Below the pieces are notes generated by a model. It was not told where the DNA came from. It did no database searches and saw only the letters and a program-made list of their open reading frames with translations. Position numbers and translations under genes: made by a program. Positions 8,200 through 17,906 of a stretch of DNA of 64,000 nucleotides are shown here, in pieces; positions within the stretch are counted from its first letter, which is position 1; each line of letters starts with the position of its first letter. This DNA comes from Neobacillus sp. SuZ13 (GTDB lineage Bacteria > Bacillota > Bacilli > Bacillales > Cytobacillaceae), in NCBI RefSeq assembly GCF_030123365.1, contig NZ_CP126107.1, forward strand, positions 242,501 to 306,500. The letters run 5' to 3'.

Positions 8200-8913
8200 A
8201 TGATGGAAAGGAACGGAAATCTTATTATCAATGGATCGGGAAGCTACCCTGGCGGCCGTTATGATAAAATCAGTATCCGCGGGGAAGGGACCATAATGAC
8301 TGATGTGGAATGTTCAGCTTTCAATGTTTATGGCACAAGTGAAGCCGCTGAAAATGTGAAAACAGGCTCAGTAAAAGTATTTGGTGAAGCTGAGGTCAAA
8401 AGGAATATGGAAGCCAAGGATACACTTGTAATGGGAACGATGATGGTCGGCGGCAATGCTCACATGAAAAAAATCAAAATTTTAGGATTGCTGGAAGTCG
8501 GCGAAGGACTTACTGGAGATGAGGCAAACATTAAAGGTAGTATTGCGGTGAATGGTGATGTAGAATATGAGACATTTGACTCAAGTGGTGGTTTTGAGAT
8601 TAAAGGCTTACTAACGGCGGATACCATTAAGGTTGGTCTTCGGTTTGGGCAGAGCAGTGCCGAGGAAATCGGCGGCGGGAAAATCACCGTGAAAAAAAGG
8701 AGTAACACACTGCTGCCCTTTGGAAAAGAGATTGGGTTCCTTAGTGCAAAAGTGATTGAAGGGGATGACATTTATCTTGAAAATACAAAAGCAGATATTG
8801 TCCGCGGTAACAAGGTGAAAATTGGCCCCGGCTGTCAAATTGGAGTGGTAGAATACAGGGACGATTTTACACATGATTCAAAGGCAGCGGTAAAAATAAC
8901 GACAAAGATATAA
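8200..8913 (+). CDS. bacF: bactofilin BacF (YhbF-like)
   Basis: Paralogue of the preceding gene: same length (237 aa), the same beta-helix style, and a matching C-terminus (KIGPGCQIGVVEYRDDF). AGGAGGG lies 9 nt before the first of two adjacent ATG codons. The two bactofilins are 18 nt apart and must be co-transcribed with yhbD. Co-polymerisation is known for the B. subtilis pair and is inferred here. Confidence 0.85.
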   Translation: MMERNGNLIINGSGSYPGGRYDKISIRGEGTIMTDVECSAFNVYGTSEAAENVKTGSVKVFGEAEVKRNMEAKDTLVMGTMMVGGNAHMKKIKILGLLEVGEGLTGDEANIKGSIAVNGDVEYETFDSSGGFEIKGLLTADTIKVGLRFGQSSAEEIGGGKITVKKRSNTLLPFGKEIGFLSAKVIEGDDIYLENTKADIVRGNKVKIGPGCQIGVVEYRDDFTHDSKAAVKITTKI

Positions 8914-8925
8914 GGGAGAAATGTG

Positions 8926-10440
8926 ATGGTAACGAAAGAGAGTAAATTAGGATTAGTGGTTGCGGGGTTATTGCTGGGGATTTTGATGGCATCGATGGAT
9001 AATACGATTGTTGTTACAGCGATGGGAACGATTGTTGGCGATCTTGGGGGACTAGAAAGCTTTGTCTGGGTTGTTTCCGCGTATATGGTCGCTGAGATGG
9101 CGGGGATGCCTATCTTTGGTAAGCTATCAGATATGTATGGGCGAAAAAGATTCTTTATTTTTGGATTGATCCTGTTTATGGCTGGTTCGGCATTGTGCGG
9201 AACAGCTGAAACAATCACGCAATTAAGCATTTATCGGGCGATCCAGGGAATTGGCGGCGGAGCGCTGGTACCGATTGCCTTTACGATCATGTTTGACTTG
9301 TTTCCTCCTGAAAAGCGTGGGAAAATGGGCGGTCTGTTCGGAGCAGTATTTGGTTTATCGAGTATTTTTGGGCCATTGCTTGGGGCGTATATAACAGACT
9401 ATATCAGCTGGCATTGGATTTTCTATATTAACATGCCTCTAGGGATTCTATCACTAATCTTTATTACCATCGCTTATAAAGAATCTCCAATTCACAAAAA
9501 ACAAATTATTGATTGGTCGGGAGCTATAACCTTGGTTGGAGCGGTTGTTTGTTTAATGTTTGCGCTTGAACTTGGGGGACAGAAATATGACTGGGATTCT
9601 ACGGTGATTTTGAGCTTGTTTGGTGGATTTGGGCTTCTGTTTTTAATCTTTTTATTTGTGGAGACTAAAGCGAAGGATCCTATTATATCGTTTTCGATGT
9701 TTAGGAACCGCTTGTTTGCAGGCAGTACGATTGTTGGTTTATTTTACGGGGCAGCCTTTATGGCAGCAACAGTTTACATCCCGATTTTTGTGCAAGGGGT
9801 GTATGGTGGAACGGCCACCAACTCAGGGTTGATATTATTGCCAATGATGCTCGGTTCGGTCGTTACCGCACAAGCGGGCGGTTTCTTAACAACGAAGATG
9901 AGTTACCGAAACATCATGTTTATCTCCGGAGTGATATTGATTGGCGGCTTATTGTTATTGAGCACGATTTCACCGGATACAAAGAGAGCGGTATTGACGC
10001 TTTACATGATAATTATCGGTTTAGGGGTCGGCTTCTCCTTTTCGGTGTTAAGCATGGCAGCGATTCATCCGTTTGGAATGGAACAAAGGGGCTCTGCCAC
10101 ATCGACAAGTAACTTTATACGTTCCTTAGGAATGACGATCGGGATTACGATTTTTGGTACGATTCAACGAAGTGATCTTAAAGAAGGATTGGAAAATGCT
10201 TTTGCTGGAATGGGACCGATGCCTAAGGGACAAAGTTTCGGAGATTCGCGGGCCTTATTATCGGAGGAAGCAAGAAAACTAATTCCCTCACCAATTCTCG
10301 ACAAAATCACAGATGCACTCGCAAATTCCATCGTCCACACATTCACATGGGCACTCGTCCCAGCAGGTTTAGCTTTCCTATTTATCTTTATCCTTGGGAA
10401 AGAGCGGATGGTCATTAACAAGGGGCAAGTGTCGAAATAA
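8926..10440 (+). CDS. MFS multidrug exporter, DHA2 family (14 TM)
   Basis: 504 aa from ATG 8926, with AAGGGAGA upstream; a GTG one codon earlier is too close to it. Motifs of the drug:H+ antiporter-2 group: MDNTIVVTAMGTIVGDLGG in TM1, GKLSDMYGRKRFF in the TM2-3 loop, and GPLLGAYITDYISWHWIFYIN in TM5. About 14 hydrophobic segments are visible, ending with a basic tail. It follows bacF by only 12 nt, so it may be read from the yhbD operon. Substrate unknown; B. subtilis also has a DHA2 exporter (yhcA) a few genes from bacF. Confidence 0.85.
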   Translation: MVTKESKLGLVVAGLLLGILMASMDNTIVVTAMGTIVGDLGGLESFVWVVSAYMVAEMAGMPIFGKLSDMYGRKRFFIFGLILFMAGSALCGTAETITQLSIYRAIQGIGGGALVPIAFTIMFDLFPPEKRGKMGGLFGAVFGLSSIFGPLLGAYITDYISWHWIFYINMPLGILSLIFITIAYKESPIHKKQIIDWSGAITLVGAVVCLMFALELGGQKYDWDSTVILSLFGGFGLLFLIFLFVETKAKDPIISFSMFRNRLFAGSTIVGLFYGAAFMAATVYIPIFVQGVYGGTATNSGLILLPMMLGSVVTAQAGGFLTTKMSYRNIMFISGVILIGGLLLLSTISPDTKRAVLTLYMIIIGLGVGFSFSVLSMAAIHPFGMEQRGSATSTSNFIRSLGMTIGITIFGTIQRSDLKEGLENAFAGMGPMPKGQSFGDSRALLSEEARKLIPSPILDKITDALANSIVHTFTWALVPAGLAFLFIFILGKERMVINKGQVSK

Positions 10441-10453
10441 GTGTTGAAAAAGT

Positions 10454-10500
10454 AACTGATTCAAATTAGGTGAAAAAAAGCCTTTTTGAGTCAGTTTTTT
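10454..10500 (+). terminator. terminator after the MFS gene
   Basis: AACTGATTCAAA (10454-10465) pairs with TTTGAGTCAGTT (10485-10496) with one mismatch and ends in a T-run; the loop is long and contains AAAAAAAGGC-like sequence. Confidence 0.75.
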
Positions 10501-10611
10501 CGTGAAAAGCAAATTATTTGTGATGTGAGACTTACTTATGAGCATTGGTCCTGGATATTAGTAAAGTTTTTGCCTGTTTTTTTATGGGGTTTTCAAGTTG
10601 TGATTGGTTCT

Positions 10612-10685
10612 ATCGGCGAATTTACTTGTCTAATCAGCGAATAGGAGAGTTTAATCGGCGAATTTGGACTTCCAATCAGCGAATT
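10612..10685. repeat. four 21-nt-phased ATCrGCGAAT repeats
   Basis: The core ATC(G/A)GCGAAT starts at 10612, 10633, 10654 and 10675, an exact 21-nt period. The fourth base alternates G, A, G, A. Between cores the sequence is not conserved. Both strands have in-frame stops, so this is not a peptide repeat. It lies between two convergent genes. Confidence 0.85.
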
Positions 10686-10738
10686 GAAAAAAGGTGTCAG
10701 GCACCATGTGAAGAATTCACATGAGGCCTGACACCTTA
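10685..10738 (-). terminator. double-hairpin terminator of ydiL-ydiK
   Basis: AAGGTGTCAGGC (10691-10702) pairs perfectly with GCCTGACACCTT (10726-10737); inside, ATGTGAA (10706-10712) pairs with TTCACAT (10716-10722). Read on the minus strand the stem ends in a run of T just after the ydiK stop codon. The GGTGTCAGGCACC form looks like a dispersed Bacillus repeat. Confidence 0.85.
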
Positions 10739-10954
10739 ATTTTTTTTCTGATTCTTTTTCTTTAACTGATCTTTGTATTTGATGTGAAAGATGATCATTT
10801 TTAGGCCTGAGCCAAAGTCAAAGGTGGCTAATAATATAAGGAGGTAACTGAAAAACCCCCAGCCGTTGCTTTGAACATGATCAATGGCGAAGTAAGTAAA
10901 TAAGCCGCCAAGTAGAAAGTATATCAATCCGGAAAACAGTGGTGATCGTCTCAT
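10736..10954 (-). CDS. ydiK: YdiK-like small membrane protein (DUF4305)
   Basis: 72 aa with two hydrophobic segments (about 7-25 and 33-50) and a lysine-rich cytoplasmic tail (KYKDQLKKKNQKKN). The N-terminus MRRSPLFSGLIYFLLGGLFTY resembles the YdiK family. It overlaps the ydiL stop by 4 nt and sits, as in B. subtilis, convergent to the upstream genes and divergent from groES. Function unknown. Confidence 0.75.
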   Translation of the reverse strand: MRRSPLFSGLIYFLLGGLFTYFAIDHVQSNGWGFFSYLLILLATFDFGSGLKMIIFHIKYKDQLKKKNQKKN

Positions 10955-11733
10955 AGAAATCCTCCGATAAAGTTTTGAACAGCCTCGGCTTGTCTTTGCA
11001 GCCGTTCAATATCGTCTTTATATATAGACTGAACCAAGACAACCATGGTATTCATCGCGACATGGGCAAATATTGGCACGAAAATGGATTTAGTCATGAC
11101 ATAAAGAAAAGCGAACGTAAAGCCCATCGCGGAATAAAGCAAAATGTGCTGGAATTCCATATGTGCAGCAGCAAAAATGACCGAACTAATAAGTGCAGAG
11201 ATAAAGAAGTTATAGCGATTATGAAGCGATCCGAAAATGATTTTACGAAAAACGATTTCCTCTAAGATGGGTCCAATGATACTCGTAACAATAATCGCCA
11301 AGGGAAAAGCCTCGATAATCTTCAGAATCCCTTTTGTGTTTTCAGAACCCATTTCTACCCCTAATAGATTCTCAATGATTGCCGCAACATATTGGGCAAA
11401 AAGCGCAAGGAAGATGCCGGCAAAGGCCCAGATCACTGAATGGCCAATTGAACCTTCCTTTTTGCGAAAGCTGTGATCGTTCATTTCCTTCCGCAGCATT
11501 AAAAGAATGATTAATAAGGCAATTGTAAAACTAGCGAGGAGCCATGAAGGAACCGCAAGGCTTTGGTTAATCCCAAAATATTTAAATCCATACAAAAACA
11601 GTGGTACACCGATTAGACTGGAAAACTGCATGGCGATGTAAACAATTATGATCATCCAATAATTCCGTTTCAAATATCTAGTCCCCTTTAGATTCCATTT
11701 TATAAACTTTGCCGAGTAGGTCATTATAATCAT
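10951..11733 (-). CDS. ydiL: CPBP-family intramembrane metalloprotease, YdiL type
   Basis: 260 aa, about eight membrane segments. The CPBP (Abi/Rce1) motifs are all visible: EEIVFR in the first, FAAAHMEF with its histidine in the second, and HVAMNT in the third. These are the residues expected for glutamic-type intramembrane proteolysis; the substrate is not known. Start is uncertain: ATG 11733 or ATG 11724, neither with a strong ribosome site. It is translationally coupled to ydiK. Confidence 0.82.
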   Translation of the reverse strand: MIIMTYSAKFIKWNLKGTRYLKRNYWMIIIVYIAMQFSSLIGVPLFLYGFKYFGINQSLAVPSWLLASFTIALLIILLMLRKEMNDHSFRKKEGSIGHSVIWAFAGIFLALFAQYVAAIIENLLGVEMGSENTKGILKIIEAFPLAIIVTSIIGPILEEIVFRKIIFGSLHNRYNFFISALISSVIFAAAHMEFQHILLYSAMGFTFAFLYVMTKSIFVPIFAHVAMNTMVVLVQSIYKDDIERLQRQAEAVQNFIGGFL

Positions 11734-11939
11734 CCATTTTCAAGGATGCCAAATCGCTCAAACCTTAATTTATACTATTCTTCATTTTACTCTTAAAACC
11801 AGGATTGTTTCAATTTAGAAACCTTTTTAAAAAAAAGGTATAGAATATCGTGGTTTTAGCATACTTAATAAGGTTGTCAGAAGGGATCATTCGACGGTTT
11901 CGCTTTTCGATTTTTTTTGTAAAATTTTATGCTTCACAC

Positions 11940-11968
11940 TTGCAAAAGATTTTGAGATTCATTATTAT
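11940..11968 (+). promoter_or_regulatory. groESL sigma-A promoter
   Basis: TTGCAA (11940-11945), 17-nt spacer, TATTAT (11963-11968), directly before CIRCE. TATAAT at 11966-11971 is an alternative -10 with a longer spacer. Nothing else is seen in the 312-nt gap except CIRCE and the ydiL start region. Confidence 0.65.
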
Positions 11969-11978
11969 AATAATTGTG

Positions 11979-12005
11979 TTAGCACTCATTAATAGAGAGT
12001 GCTAA
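11979..12005 (+). promoter_or_regulatory. CIRCE operator (HrcA)
   Basis: Perfect TTAGCACTC-N9-GAGTGCTAA. HrcA binds this dyad and represses class I heat-shock genes; its position at the expected transcription start fits heat induction of groESL. Confidence 0.98.
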
Positions 12006-12045
12006 TAAGTCAGAATTACATATATCTTTGAGGAGGTTGTTTGAT

Positions 12046-12333
12046 TTGTTAAGACCATTAGGTGATCGTATTATCATTGAGCTTGTTGAATCAGAAGAAA
12101 AAACTGCAAGCGGGATCGTATTACCGGATTCAGCGAAAGAAAAGCCTCAAGAAGGAAAAGTTGTTGCCGTTGGTACTGGCCGCGTACTTGAAAGCGGAGA
12201 GCGTGTAGCACTTGAAGTTTCTGTAGGTGATCGTATCATCTTCTCAAAATACGGCGGTACAGAAGTTAAATATCAAGGTACTGAATACTTAATCCTGCGC
12301 GAATCAGATATTCTTGCAGTCGTTGGCGCTTAA
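12046..12333 (+). CDS. groES: co-chaperonin GroES
   Basis: 95-aa lid of the GroEL chaperonin. The start is TTG 12046 ([11 protein letters not shown]), 9 nt after AGGAGG at 12031-12036, matching the family N-terminus; upstream in-frame codons read through the ribosome site. The mobile loop ([22 protein letters not shown]) and C-terminal [15 protein letters not shown] are intact. Confidence 0.97.
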   Translation: MLRPLGDRIIIELVESEEKTASGIVLPDSAKEKPQEGKVVAVGTGRVLESGERVALEVSVGDRIIFSKYGGTEVKYQGTEYLILRESDILAVVGA

Positions 12334-12348
12334 TTAGAAAAAGTGCAG

Positions 12349-12375
12349 CGCCCTCTAATAGCTAATACGAGGGCG
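12349..12375 (+). other. intercistronic hairpin groES-groEL
   Basis: CGCCCTC (12349-12355) pairs with GAGGGCG (12369-12375) with a 13-nt loop and no T-run. It may be an mRNA processing or stability element between the two genes. Confidence 0.6.
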
Positions 12376-12437
12376 TTCGAGCCTGACAAATAGATAAGTT
12401 TACAATAAACAGTTAAACAATATGAGGAGGTTTTTAA

Positions 12438-14078
<1,641 letters not shown>

Positions 14079-14112
14079 ACATCTTAAAGCCTTGAAGAAG
14101 TGAGGTTTTTAA

Positions 14113-14530
14113 TTAGAGAAGGTCTTTCATCAGTTTACTCAACTGGTGGGAGGCCTTTTCTTCCATATTGGCGGTCATATGAGCATAGATATTCATAGTC
14201 GTATTAATATTTAAATGTCCTTCCACTGTTGTATTTCTTTAATTCCTACTCCAGCTTTGAATAATAGTGAAGTGTGAGTATGACGGAATGAGTGAGGTGT
14301 AATGTTTTTTTAGATTCCTGTTTTTTCAACAGTCGTTTAAGTCGGGTCTCAACTAATTTTCTTAATTTTGGGTGTCCATCTCCACGAGAGAAAATAAATC
14401 CGTTATCCTGGTAACCAGACCGTTTTTTAATTTAATTTCATTCTGTTTAATCCGGTGCTTATTTAACATGTTAATCAGCATTTCATCAATCTTGATTATA
14501 CGGACAGAACCCTTTGTTTTTGGTGTTAAA
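14113..14530 (-). pseudogene. tyrosine integrase, C-terminal remnant with frameshifts
   Basis: Read on the minus strand the remnant gives, in shifting frames, TPKTKGSVRIIKIDEMLINM, then GDGHPKLRKLVETRLKRLL, then HSFRHTHTSLLFKAGVGIKE, then NTTMNIYAHMTANMEEKAS and a normal end LMKDLL-stop. These are the catalytic-domain blocks of phage-type integrases, including HxxR and the tyrosine in NIYAH. At least three frame changes and a TAA after TGI show it is dead. The N-terminal half is missing. Confidence 0.85.
14119..14160 (+). terminator. possible groEL terminator in the integrase tail
   Basis: AAGGTCT can pair with AGGCCTT, with an inner CAGTT-TACTC-AACTG stem, followed by TTCTTCC. The T-run is interrupted. 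A diverged copy (about 39 of 52 nt the same) is at 26849-26900. Confidence 0.45.
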
Positions 14531-14651
14531 TAAGACTGTTCCGAAGTCCTTTTTCATATTTCAAAATATGTTTGTGAAATACCTAGTTACTTTTGCTTGA
14601 CTAAGAATTAGTTATGACTTTAAGTAATTCCAATATTTTTCAAAATATAGG

Positions 14652-14680
14652 TTGACAATTTCTCTAGCGGGCATTATATT
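14652..14680 (+). promoter_or_regulatory. strong sigma-A promoter upstream of a leader RNA
   Basis: TTGACA (14652-14657), 17-nt spacer, TATATT (14675-14680). It reads toward a terminator at 14833-14873 and the opp operon at 15170. In the gap 14076-15169 I see the integrase remnant, this promoter, two terminator-like hairpins and a hairpin before oppA; no intact gene. Confidence 0.65.
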
Positions 14681-14832
14681 TGTGTCTATAAAGAAAAAAG
14701 CCGAGTAAACTAGTAGGTTAAGTATGGATAAATGATTTCGATAAGCATATTATTCTGCACTTCACTTTTAGTCTATATTATTTTCATAGAATACCTTTGT
14801 AAAAATAAATTATTTTGCCGGTCGGACTACTG

Positions 14833-14873
14833 AAGGCTCCTATCTCAATTAAATGAGATTAGGAGCCTTTTTT
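14833..14873 (+). terminator. terminator of the 14.69-kb leader RNA
   Basis: AAGGCTCCTA (14833-14842) and TCTCA pair with TGAGA and TAGGAGCCTT (14860-14869) with one bulged T, then six T. Confidence 0.88.
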
Positions 14874-14928
14874 GTTAGTTTTACCAGAATAGAAAGAAAA
14901 AAATGATGAAATATGCCGATTGGACCGC

Positions 14929-14961
14929 CAAAGGCTTTTCAAACAAATAGGCGCCTTTTTT
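14929..14961 (+). terminator. second, weaker hairpin-T-run
   Basis: AAAGGC pairs with GCCTTT around a loop of about 15 nt, then T. The upstream text TGCCGATTGGACC resembles TGCCGGTCGGACT before the first terminator, so the two may be diverged copies of one unit. Confidence 0.5.
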
Positions 14962-15092
14962 ATTAAAATCACGTCCAGTGATGTGGAAAGTATATGACTC
15001 ATTGGTGGGAGGTGACATGTAGAGATCATATTTACATTAGAAGGACTTGCAGTTTTTATTGGTCATTTTTTCAAGAGGGCATTAAACACATC

Positions 15093-15131
15093 TATTTAGC
15101 CAGTCATTCAAGGAGAATGACTGACTAAATA
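15093..15131 (+). other. 16-bp hairpin just upstream of oppA
   Basis: TATTTAG-C-CAGTCATTC (15093-15109) pairs with GAATGACTG-A-CTAAATA (15115-15131) with a single C-A mismatch and a 5-nt loop. No T-run follows, so it is not a terminator; it could protect the 5' end of the mRNA or be a protein-binding dyad. Confidence 0.7.
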
Positions 15132-15169
15132 AATGGTTGTTTAAAAGACAAAAAACAGGGGTGAAATAA

Positions 15170-16885
15170 GTGAAAAAGAGTTTTAAAAGTTTCTTAAGCA
15201 TCATTTTTCTAGTGATGATTCTTTCAGCTTGTGCTCTAGACTCATCAAGTTCAAAACAATCTGCTGTACCAGAAAAGAAAGTAAATACGCCTGCAAAGGA
15301 CACAGGAGTCAAAGAATTTAAGGCAACAAACCTTTCAGCATTACCTGAAAAGGCCAAATCCCGAAAGGATTTATTTATTGCAGGAATATCAGCCCCCGGC
15401 GGTGTTTTTTTACCGTATTTCTATGAAAATGGATGGGATGGGAATGCCACGAGTCCCATTTTTGCTCCATTGGTTGACCTGGATAAAGAAGGTAAGCCTG
15501 TTGGAATTCTAGCTGATAAGTGGGACGTATCCAGTGACCAGCTTACATATACATTTCATTTAAGAAAAGGATTAACATTTAGTGATGGCTCTCCTTTAAC
15601 AGCGGATGATGTTGCCTTTACCTTAACATTGCTGCATGACCCAGCATATGAAGGATACCAAGATATATCTCTTGCTGCCATTAAAGGCGGTAAGGAATAC
15701 AAAGAAGGAAAAGCAAAAACAATTGAAGGTATCAAAGTAAAAGATAAGCAGACTATTGAAATTACAACCACGGAAGTAAACGCGAAGGCGCTTCTTCTAT
15801 TAGGCGGTCAAGTGTTATCAAAAGCCTATTATGGCAATGACTATGAATATGGAAAACTTGATTATTTAAAGGATCTTTATTCAAAACCGCTTGGTGCAGG
15901 TCCATACAAATTTATCAAATATGTCCCAGATCAAGAAATCCGTTATGAAGCAAACGAACATTATTATGCAGGGAAACCAAAGACAAAAAATTTAATCTTT
16001 AAAGTCATCGATACTTCGACCTCACTTCAATTATTTGAAACAGGAGAGCTTGATTATGCTAGCTTCTCTGCAGATGACGATACAGTAGGACAATTGCAAA
16101 GCTTAGGATTTGCTAATGTCCGAGTAGGTCCAGTTAACGACTTTGGCCTTATTTATGTAAATAATTCTCGACCACAATTTAAGGATAAGGAAGTTCGACA
16201 GGCGCTTATTTATGGTTTGGACCGTCAAAAGATTGTAGATGTCAAATTTAAAAATTATGGTGAAGTAGCTAATGTACCAGTTTCAAAGGTTTCATGGGCT
16301 TATAACGATGAAGGTATTAATAAATATGAGTTTAATGCTAGCAAAGCAAAAGAATTACTAGATCAAGCAGGTTGGAAGGTAGGAAAAGATGGAATTCGTG
16401 AAAAAGACGGAAAACCATTTGTTATTCACTACCTAACGAGAACGGCGGAAGACCCCATCATCCCTATTGCTAAGGAAAACTATGAAGATATTGGTATTAA
16501 ATTTGAACCTGAGATTATGGACTTTAATGCATTAATAGCAAAGTTAAACAAAAAAGATTATGACTTTGCGTCCGTATCGACTTCACAAATTTTAGATCCA
16601 AGTGACCCTGTAGAAGAATTTGCTACGAATAACCCGAATAATGCTGCCGGTTATTCGAATCCAAAGGTAGATGAACTTATCAAAAAGGGGCTCAATACAT
16701 TAGATATAGAAAAACGTAAAGAAATCTACCATGAGTTATATAAAGAATTGAGTGAAGATCCGCCTGTCATTTTGGTTCATTACCGTCAAAGTGCAAGAGC
16801 CATTAGTGGTCAAATCCAAGGTTTAATTCCTGATAATTACACAGGCATCGGTGCTAGCTTACCAAACATTTCGATTAAAAAGTAA
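15170..16885 (+). CDS. oppA: peptide ABC transporter substrate-binding lipoprotein (SBP family 5, OppA/DppE type)
   Basis: 571 aa, GTG start after CAGGGGTG. Lipoprotein signal with lipobox LSAC (Cys21), then a serine-rich tether. The SBP_bac_5 body is complete: LADKWDVSSDQLTYTFHLRKGLTFSDG, PLTADDVAFTL, GAGPYKFIKY and VRQALIYGLDRQKI. It should deliver oligopeptides (or, in some relatives, nickel) to the two permeases that follow. An intercistronic hairpin after it would let it be made in excess over the permeases. Confidence 0.88.
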   Translation: MKKSFKSFLSIIFLVMILSACALDSSSSKQSAVPEKKVNTPAKDTGVKEFKATNLSALPEKAKSRKDLFIAGISAPGGVFLPYFYENGWDGNATSPIFAPLVDLDKEGKPVGILADKWDVSSDQLTYTFHLRKGLTFSDGSPLTADDVAFTLTLLHDPAYEGYQDISLAAIKGGKEYKEGKAKTIEGIKVKDKQTIEITTTEVNAKALLLLGGQVLSKAYYGNDYEYGKLDYLKDLYSKPLGAGPYKFIKYVPDQEIRYEANEHYYAGKPKTKNLIFKVIDTSTSLQLFETGELDYASFSADDDTVGQLQSLGFANVRVGPVNDFGLIYVNNSRPQFKDKEVRQALIYGLDRQKIVDVKFKNYGEVANVPVSKVSWAYNDEGINKYEFNASKAKELLDQAGWKVGKDGIREKDGKPFVIHYLTRTAEDPIIPIAKENYEDIGIKFEPEIMDFNALIAKLNKKDYDFASVSTSQILDPSDPVEEFATNNPNNAAGYSNPKVDELIKKGLNTLDIEKRKEIYHELYKELSEDPPVILVHYRQSARAISGQIQGLIPDNYTGIGASLPNISIKK

Positions 16886-16891
16886 TGATTG

Positions 16892-16917
16892 AGTGCCTGG
16901 CCAAAAAGCTAGGCACT
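16892..16917 (+). other. intercistronic hairpin between oppA and oppB
   Basis: AGTGCCT (16892-16898) pairs with AGGCACT (16911-16917), with only a short pyrimidine tail. This is the usual place for an attenuator or 3'-protecting stem after a binding-protein gene. Confidence 0.65.
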
Positions 16918-16938
16918 TTCAATGTTGGGGGAGTTTAA

Positions 16939-17895
16939 ATGAAACAGTATGTATTACAGCGATTTTTACAAATGATCGTGATATTATTTGGAACATCTTT
17001 TATTATATTCTTCTTGTTTGCTATTCTTCCGGGTGACTTCATTGATTCCAATATTAGTTTGACACCGCAAAGGGCTCAAGAATTAAAGTCCCTTTACGGC
17101 CTGGACCAACCTATATTACACAGATATTTAAACTGGCTCGGAAATGCTCTTCATGGTGATTTCGGCTACTCATTAAAACATCAGGATAAGGTCCTATCAC
17201 TTTTAAATAAATATGTCTGGAATTCTTTTTTTGTTGCCATTTTTGCTCTCATATTAACGTGGTCTATTGCTTTATTAACGGGTGTATTATCTGCGATCAA
17301 GCAATACTCTTGGTTTGATGGTGCCGTAACATTTTTGGTGTTTGCAGCGATGTCGTTTCCATCCTTCTTCATTAGTTTGCTCTTTATTAAATGGTTTGGA
17401 GTGGACCTTCAGATATTGCCGATTGGAGGAATGATTGATACGGGCAGTGATAATACAGGATTTTCCTATTTACTTGAAGTGGGAAAACATATGATTCTTC
17501 CAGTAACCATCTTAACCCTTTTAAGTGTCGGATCTTTGACCCGATATTTTAGAACAGGAATGCTTGAAGTGATTCGCCTGGATTATATTAGGACAGCTAG
17601 GGCAAAAGGCTTGAAAGAACGTGTCGTTATTTTTAAACATGCTTTAAAAAATGCGATACTTCCAGCGATTACACTTCTTGCATTTGAACTGCCCGGTCTT
17701 TTTTCCGGAGCGATTATCATGGAGCAAATCTTCAATTGGCCGGGGGTTGGAAGAATTCAACTAGAATCTGTAAGTTTCCGCGACTATCCCGTTTTAATGG
17801 CCTTTACAATGTTTTTATCTTGTCTGACTATCATTGGAAACTTTTTAGCAGATGTTACCTATGCAGCGGTTGATCCAAGAATTCGGTTGAGATAG
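16939..17895 (+). CDS. oppB: peptide ABC transporter permease, OppB/DppB type
   Basis: 318 aa, six membrane segments. N-terminal QYVLQRFLQMIVILFGTSFIIFF and RAQELKSLYGLDQP are typical of the first permease of this family. The EAA-like cytoplasmic loop is YIRTARAKGLKERVVIFKHALKNA. It is 11 nt from the next gene, and GGGGGAG precedes its ATG. Confidence 0.9.
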   Translation: MKQYVLQRFLQMIVILFGTSFIIFFLFAILPGDFIDSNISLTPQRAQELKSLYGLDQPILHRYLNWLGNALHGDFGYSLKHQDKVLSLLNKYVWNSFFVAIFALILTWSIALLTGVLSAIKQYSWFDGAVTFLVFAAMSFPSFFISLLFIKWFGVDLQILPIGGMIDTGSDNTGFSYLLEVGKHMILPVTILTLLSVGSLTRYFRTGMLEVIRLDYIRTARAKGLKERVVIFKHALKNAILPAITLLAFELPGLFSGAIIMEQIFNWPGVGRIQLESVSFRDYPVLMAFTMFLSCLTIIGNFLADVTYAAVDPRIRLR

Positions 17896-17906
17896 GAGGA
17901 AATAAA

